8,887 nucleotides of DNA, from assembly GCA_017556565.1 (NCBI GenBank), contig JAFYMQ010000023.1:1-8887 (forward strand), in the 5' to 3' direction. The notes below the pieces were generated by a model. That model did no database searches. It saw only the letters and a program-made list of their open reading frames with translations, and was not told the DNA's origin. A program made the translations under genes and the position numbers. Positions 1 through 5,640 of this stretch are shown here, piece after piece (within the stretch, counting starts at the first letter, position 1; each line of letters begins with the position of its first letter). The DNA is from Clostridia bacterium (GTDB lineage: Bacteria > Bacillota > Clostridia > Oscillospirales > Butyricicoccaceae).

Positions 1-99
1 GAAGCCGAGATAAAAAAATCGGTGGAGTCTCTCAAACTGCTGGGCGTGGACAAACAAACCGCGCTGAGCATCATAGAAAAAAGCTGGGAGGTAAAATAA
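1..99 (+). CDS. GntR family (YtrA-like) transcriptional regulator, C-terminal end only
   Basis: This is an open frame from the first base to a TAA stop at 97-99, covering the last 32 residues of a protein that begins outside the window. The visible end is a charged amphipathic helix (LKLLGVDKQTALSIIEKSWEVK). It resembles the C-terminal tail of YtrA-subfamily GntR repressors, which usually have a short helical dimerisation segment after the winged helix and end in a similar leucine/tryptophan-rich helix. Its stop overlaps the start of the next gene by one base (TAATG), and ABC transporter genes follow, the usual arrangement for YtrA-type regulators that repress their own transporter operon. 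The DNA-binding domain is not visible, so the family call rests on the tail and on context. Confidence 0.6.
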   Translation, partial: EAEIKKSVESLKLLGVDKQTALSIIEKSWEVK

Positions 100-830
100 T
101 GAAAAAACACCTGTCTGTTATAGGCCTCTTCTGCCGCACGACTTTGTACAGACTGCTCGGACTCTCTGTTTTGGCAATAGTGGCAGAGGTCATACTGTTT
201 ACTCAGGCACTCAAAAACAACCCCGATTTGGGCATAGAGCTGCTTATAGAAAACTCCCGTGTGCCCTTTGTGTTTGCGGCATGGTTCTTGCTGTTTACAT
301 TTATTCTGGTGTTGCCCGGCTGCGATTTCAAAAGCCGCAGTGTTTACACCTTCCGACGTTTGCGTATCAGCGAAAGGGCGGTTTTTGTATGTCAGGCAAT
401 ATACAATATGGCATGCTATATAATGCTGCTTTGTATGCAGATAGTAACGGCATACGGATTGTGTGTGCTATATACCCATCTTGCACCTGCTGAGCTTTTG
501 AGTGGGCATACGGTATTTCTGGCATTTTACCGCAGTGATTTTCTGCATAGCATACTGCCCTTGCAGGAGGGGATGAGATGGGGATTGATGGCAATAGCCA
601 TATTGAGTATGGGTATATGCACAGCCAATTTCCCGTTTATGAACCGCCGCGGCAGCTTTGGCATGACCACGGTGGCAAACACTGTTATTGTTATGGGTTT
701 TTATGTGCGTGAGCTTGGATATTTCGGACTGTTGCCCCTTGTTACATTCCTGACGATGGGAATAGCTTTGTTCAACGTATTCACGTGGGAGGAAGAAGAT
801 GAAGTTTACGAAAACGGCGCGGCTATTTGA
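99..830 (+). CDS. Six-TM membrane protein, probable ABC transporter permease subunit
   Basis: This 243-aa hydrophobic protein has about six predicted membrane segments, near residues 18-36, 55-74, 95-125, 158-178, 188-204 and 207-229. A very basic loop after the second segment carries SVYTFRRL (residues 81-88) followed by RISER. By the positive-inside rule this loop should be cytoplasmic, where ABC-2-type permeases touch their ATPase. The C-terminus is acidic (EEEDE). The start is supported by GGGAGGT at 86-92, six bases upstream, and the ATG overlaps the upstream TAA. The end overlaps the next membrane gene by 32 bases, and an ABC ATPase follows, so translation is probably coupled. I do not recognise a named family. 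The permease role is inferred from topology and neighbours, and the substrate is unknown. Confidence 0.7.
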   Translation: MKKHLSVIGLFCRTTLYRLLGLSVLAIVAEVILFTQALKNNPDLGIELLIENSRVPFVFAAWFLLFTFILVLPGCDFKSRSVYTFRRLRISERAVFVCQAIYNMACYIMLLCMQIVTAYGLCVLYTHLAPAELLSGHTVFLAFYRSDFLHSILPLQEGMRWGLMAIAILSMGICTANFPFMNRRGSFGMTTVANTVIVMGFYVRELGYFGLLPLVTFLTMGIALFNVFTWEEEDEVYENGAAI

Positions 831-1320
831 GCGGTTTGCTCCTCCGGGTATGCCGCTCAAGTCCATGAGCAACAGCGTTGTGGGCGGCAGTATAATATCG
901 GCATTTTGGGCACTGCTGATATTTCTGATTAGATACTGGCAAAAATACGATAATCTGTTCTATACGGATTACGCAGGAGTGTCACATCTGTACGAGGGTG
1001 CGGTTATGCCCGATTTTGGGTATATATTTGGCGACAGTTTGATGCTCTTCAATATTCTGGCACTGTCGATGGTCGGATTTATTGTATATTTTTATGCTTA
1101 CTATTACCGCGGAGGCAAAAGCATCTATACCATGCGCCGTTTGCCCAACCGCTGGGAGATACACAAGCGGAGTATAGTGCTGCCTCTGCTGGCGGTAATA
1201 ACTGTACTGGCAGCGGCTTTTGTGATGGTTATGATTTGTTTTGGTCTATATATGATTTTTACGCCTGACCAATGCTTGACACCCGACCAATGGTCAAAAC
1301 TGTGGAGGGAAATATTATGA
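799..1320 (+). CDS. Small three-TM membrane protein, probable second permease subunit
   Basis: This 173-aa protein has a hydrophilic, basic N-terminus (1-26) and three predicted membrane segments near residues 27-46, 78-103 and 125-152. The loop after the second segment contains SIYTMRRL (108-115) followed by a basic stretch. This is nearly the same motif, at the same topological position, as in the preceding gene, suggesting a shared coupling loop or common ancestry. It is about half the usual size of an ABC-2 permease. The ATG at 799 is preceded by GGGAGGA (787-793, five bases away) and lies inside the end of the upstream gene. Its TGA overlaps the ATPase start as ATGA. The C-terminus holds a small tandem duplication (TPDQCL-TPDQWS). 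The family is not recognised; the transporter role is inferred from context. Confidence 0.7.
   Translation: MKFTKTARLFERFAPPGMPLKSMSNSVVGGSIISAFWALLIFLIRYWQKYDNLFYTDYAGVSHLYEGAVMPDFGYIFGDSLMLFNILALSMVGFIVYFYAYYYRGGKSIYTMRRLPNRWEIHKRSIVLPLLAVITVLAAAFVMVMICFGLYMIFTPDQCLTPDQWSKLWREIL
1304..1309 (+). promoter_or_regulatory. Ribosome binding site that fixes the ABC ATPase start at 1317
   Basis: GGAGGG lies seven bases before the ATG at 1317. This supports that start over the longer frame opening at 1272, whose extra 15 residues would overlap the previous gene and have no counterpart in ABC ATPases. The site is inside the upstream coding region, so translation of the two genes is probably coupled. 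Confidence 0.8.
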
Positions 1321-2051
1321 TAAAAATACAAGGTCTCAGAAAAAGCTACGGCGGCAAACAAGCCCTCAAAGGTGTCTCTCTCGAGCTGCCCAGAGGTGAG
1401 ATAGTCGGTCTCTTTGGCGAAAACGGCGCAGGCAAATCCACACTGATGAAGTGTATACTGGATTTTCTGCCCTATACAGGCAGTATCACTCTTGACGGAG
1501 AAAAGATCACCCGCAAAAATATCGCCCAAATATCCTTTGCCACCAGTGAGCACTCTTTCTTTGGCAATCTGTCGGCAGCGGGTCACAGAGATTTTTACAA
1601 AGAGCATTTTCCCGATTTTTCCGACAAGCGGTTTTTGTCCCTCATGGACTTTTTTGAGCTGCCCATGAACAAGCCCATCAAGAGCTTTTCCACCGGACAG
1701 AAAAATCAGTTCGAGGTTATTTTAGCCCTATGTCAGGGTGCGGATTATATACTGATGGATGAGCCTTTTGCGGGCAACGATATTTTTAACCGCGAGGATT
1801 TTTACAAGGTGCTTTTGGGCATATTGACCGAGCGCGAGACGGTAATTTTGAGTACCCACCTGATAGAGGAGGTCGCCGATTTTATCGGCAGAGCCGTGCT
1901 CATCAGCCACGGCGAGATAGTGGGAGACGTGTATACAAGCCGGCTTGAGGACGAGGGCAAAACCCTGATGAGTTATATAAAGGAGACCTACCACTATCGC
2001 GCTGACCGGGTCAGCCGTGCACTGGGCGAGCTGAATAACGGCGAGGTGTAA
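1317..2051 (+). CDS. ABC transporter ATP-binding protein (YtrB-like)
   Basis: This 244-aa cytoplasmic ATPase would hydrolyse ATP to drive the adjacent membrane subunits. All the main motifs are present: Walker A GENGAGKS (34-41), signature loop FSTGQK (124-129), Walker B YILMDE (144-149), D-loop GND (153-155) and switch histidine H181 in STHLIEE. The Q-loop region (ISFATSEHSFFGNLS, about 72-86) has no glutamine; E78 probably takes its place, as in some relatives of the YtrB/CcmA-like group. The start is the ATG at 1317, which overlaps the previous TGA by three bases. The short signature variant STGQK and the GntR/YtrA-type neighbour favour the YtrB-like exporter group. The substrate cannot be read from the sequence. 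The ATPase call is secure; the subgroup is less so. Confidence 0.95.
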   Translation: MIKIQGLRKSYGGKQALKGVSLELPRGEIVGLFGENGAGKSTLMKCILDFLPYTGSITLDGEKITRKNIAQISFATSEHSFFGNLSAAGHRDFYKEHFPDFSDKRFLSLMDFFELPMNKPIKSFSTGQKNQFEVILALCQGADYILMDEPFAGNDIFNREDFYKVLLGILTERETVILSTHLIEEVADFIGRAVLISHGEIVGDVYTSRLEDEGKTLMSYIKETYHYRADRVSRALGELNNGEV

Positions 2052-2053
2052 AT

Positions 2054-3445
2054 ATGAAATATGCGCTTAGTATTATAGCGGTGCTGCTTGTGCTGCTTAT
2101 TACGGCAACGGCTGTTATATCGTCAATAATAATGGATGGCAAAGACAAGGTAACCATCTCGGCAGAAACCATATACGGAGACGAGAGTGCCGCACGCGGC
2201 ATCACCCTTGATATGGATACCAACTACAGGCGGTATCTCTTCTGGCATACCCGCTACAGTGTGGATGCGCCCGAAACCGTGCAGACCGAGTACACCTTTT
2301 ACGATATCCAGCAGAGGTTTGAACACGTAGATAACAGTCATCCAATGGAGATGCAAGATGATATCAAGTACGGGTTTGATAAGAGCCTCAACTGGGGCAT
2401 CACAAAAGCCTACAATGAGCTGTATGCTCAGGTCAAGCCCGGCGAGCAAAAAGAGATGGAGATAACCCTCTCGGACTACTACGATTATTATCCGCTGTCG
2501 GTTTTCATCAACCTGCCCGGCAGCTATAAGGGCTGGTCAAGCCACGTTCTGTACAGCAGCGACGAGTCGCTGAAAAACGATCACGGACGGTATATAACCC
2601 CCTTTACCGAGTATTTCAGGATCCCCGTTCTGCCCGAAAGCCGCCTGATTATATCCATAGGCAAGAGCATCAGCGGCGACAGTGTGTCAACGGGAGGCGG
2701 ATATTCGGGTGAGGACCATTATTATATCACAACCCACAGCGTAAAAACCGAGGATGCCTTCTACTTTGTGTTCGATGCCCACACAAACACCGACAGGCTG
2801 GTTGACACAAGTCTGATAAAAGGCGGCTTCGGCATCTACAAGCTGCCCTATACCCATTCGGGCAAGGAGTATGAGGTATTGGTAGACTCTTTGCAGACGG
2901 TGTTTACTCTTGATCCTTACGCCTATATCATCGAGCTTGAGATAAGCGATGACGGCAGACTGATGTATCTGTACACCATAGAGAACGGCATATACACCCT
3001 CACCGTGATTGATGCCACGACCTACAAGCAGGTGCAGAAGCTGCAAATTGGAAAAGTAGGTGAGCGGGAGGACAGATATTCTCATTACCGCGGCGACGGG
3101 TTTATCACATTTATGCTGGATAGATTTGATCTGTACGTTTATACCCAAAACCCCGACGGCACTTACTCTTTCGGCTTTAAGACCGAGATAGACCGCAATG
3201 ATGAGGAAATATACTATCTCTCCAAAGCCGACCTGTTCTTAAACTGCGACGGCGAGCGGCTTGTGGTGTGCAAGCTTGATACCAATAAGACCGACTACAG
3301 CACCTACTCTCTGAGTATGATGGTATACACAAAGGACGGACTGCAGTACCGCGGCAGATACACTCCAAGCCTGATGGCGGGCGGCAAGTCAAACGATACC
3401 GTATACTTTTCAAACTACGACTACCTGACCATAACGTTTGAATAA
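2054..3445 (+). CDS. Membrane-anchored extracytoplasmic protein with beta-propeller-like repeats, unknown function
   Basis: This 463-aa protein has one N-terminal hydrophobic segment (about residues 5-27) with no lipobox cysteine, so it is probably an uncleaved anchor or signal peptide with the rest outside the membrane. Residues 30-230 are rich in Tyr, Asp and aromatic residues. From about 230 to 463 the pattern is recurring beta strands with turns such as SDDGRLMYLYTIENG, TVIDATTYKQVQKLQIG and NPDGTYSFGF, which resembles blades of a propeller or WD40/YVTN-like fold. This is inference from strand periodicity; no family is recognised. It starts two bases after the ATPase stop, with GAGGTG (2043-2048) five bases before the ATG, so it is the last gene of the ABC operon. 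A plausible role is a surface sensor or substrate-binding partner of the transporter. A terminator follows immediately. Confidence 0.8.
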   Translation: MKYALSIIAVLLVLLITATAVISSIIMDGKDKVTISAETIYGDESAARGITLDMDTNYRRYLFWHTRYSVDAPETVQTEYTFYDIQQRFEHVDNSHPMEMQDDIKYGFDKSLNWGITKAYNELYAQVKPGEQKEMEITLSDYYDYYPLSVFINLPGSYKGWSSHVLYSSDESLKNDHGRYITPFTEYFRIPVLPESRLIISIGKSISGDSVSTGGGYSGEDHYYITTHSVKTEDAFYFVFDAHTNTDRLVDTSLIKGGFGIYKLPYTHSGKEYEVLVDSLQTVFTLDPYAYIIELEISDDGRLMYLYTIENGIYTLTVIDATTYKQVQKLQIGKVGEREDRYSHYRGDGFITFMLDRFDLYVYTQNPDGTYSFGFKTEIDRNDEEIYYLSKADLFLNCDGERLVVCKLDTNKTDYSTYSLSMMVYTKDGLQYRGRYTPSLMAGGKSNDTVYFSNYDYLTITFE

Positions 3446-3449
3446 TAAC

Positions 3450-3481
3450 AAAACCGACAGACTTTACGGTCTGTCGGTTTT
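3450..3481. terminator. Bidirectional intrinsic terminator between convergent operons
   Basis: A perfect inverted repeat pairs 3450-3462 with 3469-3481 (core ACCGACAGAC / GTCTGTCGGT), with a six-base loop TTTACG. The outer arms are A-rich on the left and T-rich on the right, so each strand gives a GC stem followed by a U-run (GGTTTT on +, CGGTTTTGTTATTATT on -). It starts 5 bases after the + strand stop at 3445 and ends 6 bases before the sigE stop at 3487, so it can end both transcripts. Confidence 0.88.
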
Positions 3482-3486
3482 ACTGT

Positions 3487-4209
3487 TTACATCACCCGCG
3501 ACAGATCTTTGCGCAGGCGGTTTATTATCTTTTTTTCCAGACGGGATATGTAGGATTGGGATATGCCGAGAGCATCGGCGACTTCTTTTTGGGTCATTTC
3601 GTCCTTGCCGCCAAGCCCGAACCGCATGGCGATAATGGTCTGTTCCCGTTGTGGCAGTTTGCCCAGCAGATCAAGCAGAATGTTCCGCTCCGCATCATCC
3701 TCCACGGGTCGCATAACAACGTCGGGCTCTGTGCCCAGTATGTCCGACAGCAGCAGTTCGTTTCCGTCCCAGTCGGTATTGAGCGGCTCGTCTATGGACA
3801 CCTCGCTGCGCTGGTTTGCCGTTTTGCGCAGATGCATCAAAATCTCGTTTTCGATACATCTGGATGCGTAGGTGGCAAGCTTGGTATTCTTGTCAAGACG
3901 GTAGGTGTTGACCGCTTTTATCAGTCCTATGGTGCCTATACTCACCAGATCCTCTGTGCCAACCCCGGTATTGTCAAACTTGCGCGCGATATACACAACA
4001 AGCCGCAGATTGTGCTCTATCAGCTTCTGCCGCACATCCTGCTCCTGCCCGGTGTAGCGGGAAAGCAGCTCAAGCTCCTCCTCTGCACCCAGCGGCGGCG
4101 GAAGTGACTCGCTGCCACCTATGTAGTGTATCTCATTGTCACACTTAAAACCCAGCCGACACAGCAGCCGCTGCAGTTTTTCCAGGATCTTTACAAGAAT
4201 AACTCTCAT
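3487..4209 (-). CDS. sigE: RNA polymerase sporulation sigma factor sigma-E, pro-form
   Basis: This 240-aa sigma-70 family protein is the early mother-cell sigma factor, which directs RNA polymerase to mother-cell promoters after asymmetric septation. Residues 1-28 form a hydrophobic/basic pro-sequence, followed by [13 protein letters not shown] (28-40). The Bacillus subtilis protein is cut in the corresponding tyrosine-rich site by SpoIIGA; alignment by eye puts cleavage near H28/Y29. Region 2 is clear: [12 protein letters not shown] (68-79), [18 protein letters not shown] (86-103) and [19 protein letters not shown] (111-129). The linker [21 protein letters not shown] (140-160) is typical of sigma-E. 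Region 4 has the helix-turn-helix [22 protein letters not shown] (205-226). AGGAG (4218-4222) lies eight bases before the ATG, inside the end of spoIIGA, so the two genes are co-translated. sigG does not follow; a terminator does. Confidence 0.97.
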   Translation of the reverse strand: MRVILVKILEKLQRLLCRLGFKCDNEIHYIGGSESLPPPLGAEEELELLSRYTGQEQDVRQKLIEHNLRLVVYIARKFDNTGVGTEDLVSIGTIGLIKAVNTYRLDKNTKLATYASRCIENEILMHLRKTANQRSEVSIDEPLNTDWDGNELLLSDILGTEPDVVMRPVEDDAERNILLDLLGKLPQREQTIIAMRFGLGGKDEMTQKEVADALGISQSYISRLEKKIINRLRKDLSRVM

Positions 4210-4212
4210 TTT

Positions 4213-5052
4213 TCACACTCCTATGATAGCGCCGCACCCGTTTACGGTTATTTCGCGGTGGCTTATTCCTACAAGTCTTGGGTCTTTTTTGCCGTTGACC
4301 GTCATGCGCTCCGGCTTGATACACACCATCAGCCCGCCGTCGCCTGCGGTGGAGTAAGGTATCAGCGAAAACACGCCGGGATGCATCCGTCCCAGCTCCT
4401 CAAAGCATCGGTGTGGCGGCATCCCCTCTCTCAGCACACGGGCGGCATCCCGGGGCAGCAATTGGGCGCACAGCGAGGGGCTGAGCACCAATACAGCCTT
4501 GCCGGAAAAAGGCTCACGCAGCGTGTTTCCGCTGTCTTCATAGGCAGTGACGGTAAGCGATTTGCCCATGAGCGCAAGCTCGACTTTTGCCGTTCTGCCG
4601 CCGCGGGATGCTTCTCCGCAGGAGAACACCAACCGCATGACGCAGTATGCCAGCAGCGATGCGCATATCAGCATGGGCAGGGACAGATTGGCATACAGCG
4701 TACCGCCGCGCACACTTACCCCGTCAAGCAGTCCCAGCCAGCACACGGCGCTTACCCCACCCGCAAAAGCAAATGACATTGCACAAAACAGCGTGCAGGC
4801 GGCGGTTATTTTGTGCCTGCCAAAGGTCACAAGACACACAAGCAGGCAGACCAGCGCTTTGGCAGACAGGGACAGATAGGTGCTCATTGGCAGCATATAC
4901 AGAGGCAGAGCGCAGACCGCTGCAAAAACCGCGCCCAGTATCAGCCGCCACTGCCTGACATACCTGCCCAGCAGGGTGGCGGTGATACGCAGCAGCAGAT
5001 AGTCGGGGATCAGATTGGTAACAAACAGCAGGTCTATGTAAATAACTTTCAT
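4213..5052 (-). CDS. spoIIGA: Sporulation sigma-E processing peptidase SpoIIGA
   Basis: This 279-aa membrane-bound aspartic protease cleaves pro-sigma-E at the sporulation septum after a signal from the forespore protein SpoIIR. The N-terminal half (about 1-145) is a bundle of hydrophobic segments beginning MKVIYIDLLFVTNLIPDYLLL, typical of the family. The C-terminal half (about 155-279) is the protease domain, with the catalytic DSGN motif at 173-176 (D173 corresponds to the essential Asp in B. subtilis) and a second conserved region IPYSTAG (231-237). Its TGA is three bases before the sigE ATG, the conserved gene order. An in-frame stop at 5062-5064 rules out an earlier start. No Shine-Dalgarno sequence precedes the ATG at 5052, which is unusual beside its neighbours. 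Confidence 0.95.
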   Translation of the reverse strand: MKVIYIDLLFVTNLIPDYLLLRITATLLGRYVRQWRLILGAVFAAVCALPLYMLPMSTYLSLSAKALVCLLVCLVTFGRHKITAACTLFCAMSFAFAGGVSAVCWLGLLDGVSVRGGTLYANLSLPMLICASLLAYCVMRLVFSCGEASRGGRTAKVELALMGKSLTVTAYEDSGNTLREPFSGKAVLVLSPSLCAQLLPRDAARVLREGMPPHRCFEELGRMHPGVFSLIPYSTAGDGGLMVCIKPERMTVNGKKDPRLVGISHREITVNGCGAIIGV

Positions 5053-5058
5053 ACATGG

Positions 5059-5091
5059 ATTTTACTATGCGTTGTGGTCGAAAACTGTCTC
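5059..5091 (-). promoter_or_regulatory. Possible Spo0A-controlled promoter region of spoIIGA
   Basis: The 38-base gap before spoIIGA contains TAAAAT on the - strand (5064-5059, five of six matches to a sigma-A -10 element). GAGACA (5091-5086) lies 21 bases further upstream as a weak -35 element. Between them, on the + strand, GTGGTCGAAA (5074-5083) matches eight of ten positions of the Spo0A box TTTGTCRAAA. In B. subtilis the spoIIG promoter also has an over-long spacer and overlapping Spo0A boxes. Here transcription would begin almost at the ATG, implying a leaderless message. The match is short and could be chance. Confidence 0.3.
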
Positions 5092-5600
5092 TAAACGGGA
5101 GCGGGCATGCCGCCGGAGATTTTTATTGCGGCGTACAGTTTGCCATTTGACTCAAAACAGGTCAGACAGAAGAAAAACGGCGCCATAGCACAGGGCGCGT
5201 CTGTTGTCAGGGGAAAATATACGTACCTCTCGCCGCGGTGCACCGCCGTTTTGACTCCCTGTGTGGCGCTCAGACACTCTCTCAGCAGACAGTCGGTGCA
5301 AAAATCCCACGAGCTTATATCCTCACCGTGGGACAGAGCAAATGGCAGCGGCGTACATAACGGCTCCTCGGGCAGTGAGCGCAGTACCTGACAGTATTGC
5401 CAGTCTTTGCCCGATATGCCCGATCTGCTCAGCACAAACTCGCCGTTTTGGGGCATCATAACACCCATACTCAGGCAGCTTTCGCCCACAAGCTCCAGTC
5501 GGTAAATATACCCGCTCGCCTGAGCGCAGCTTGCACGCAGCACACCGTTGTGCAGCTCTGCCGTGCCTATAGCACGTCCGTTCAGCAAAATCGAAAGCAC
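5091..5600 (-). CDS. Cys-rich hypothetical protein upstream of spoIIGA, GTG start
   Basis: I do not recognise this 169-aa protein. It starts (V/M)LSILLNGRAIGTAELHNGVL, has no clear membrane span or signal peptide, and reads as a beta-rich soluble protein. It has ten cysteines (25, 42, 70, 82, 101, 104, 109, 137, 145, 148), including two CxxC pairs (101-104 and 145-148), which could bind metal or be incidental. The frame is open further up to an ATG at 5738, but those 46 extra residues overlap the upstream gene and a terminator hairpin. GTG at 5600 is preceded by GAGGTG six bases away, so I chose it. It ends 38 bases before spoIIGA on the same strand, so a link to early sporulation is possible, but only by position. 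Confidence 0.72.
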   Translation of the reverse strand: MLSILLNGRAIGTAELHNGVLRASCAQASGYIYRLELVGESCLSMGVMMPQNGEFVLSRSGISGKDWQYCQVLRSLPEEPLCTPLPFALSHGEDISSWDFCTDCLLRECLSATQGVKTAVHRGERYVYFPLTTDAPCAMAPFFFCLTCFESNGKLYAAIKISGGMPAPV

Positions 5601-5631
5601 AAAAAACACCTCGGCACAATCTATGCCGAGG
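5601..5631 (-). terminator. Intrinsic terminator or attenuator after the Wzy-family gene
   Basis: On the - strand, CCTCGGCA (5631-5624) pairs perfectly with TGCCGAGG (5616-5609) around a seven-base loop. After TG comes a run of six T (5606-5601). The hairpin begins nine bases after the stop of the Wzy-family gene and is followed directly by the GTG of the next gene. It fits an intrinsic terminator, perhaps partial, separating udp-wzy from the spoIIGA side. Confidence 0.75.
5607..5612 (-). promoter_or_regulatory. Ribosome binding site inside the terminator stem, defining a GTG start at 5600
   Basis: GAGGTG on the - strand (5612-5607) is separated from the GTG codon at 5600-5598 by exactly six T residues. 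Most of the site (5609-5612) lies in the 3' arm of the terminator hairpin and is paired when the hairpin forms. The spacing is ideal for initiation, and no in-frame ATG exists nearby. Confidence 0.6.
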
Positions 5632-5640
5632 CGGTGATTT

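Noticed and set aside
1272..1316. 15-residue N-terminal extension of the ABC ATPase
   Set aside because: ABC ATPases start close to the first beta strand (MIKIQGLRK), and GGAGGG at 1304-1309 is correctly placed for the ATG at 1317.
1125..1607. 160-codon - strand open frame across the small permease and ATPase genes
   Set aside because: It overlaps two well-supported + strand genes and contains no motif.
3556..4107. 183-codon + strand open frame opposite sigE
   Set aside because: It is antisense to the highly conserved sigma-E coding sequence, with no protein family features.
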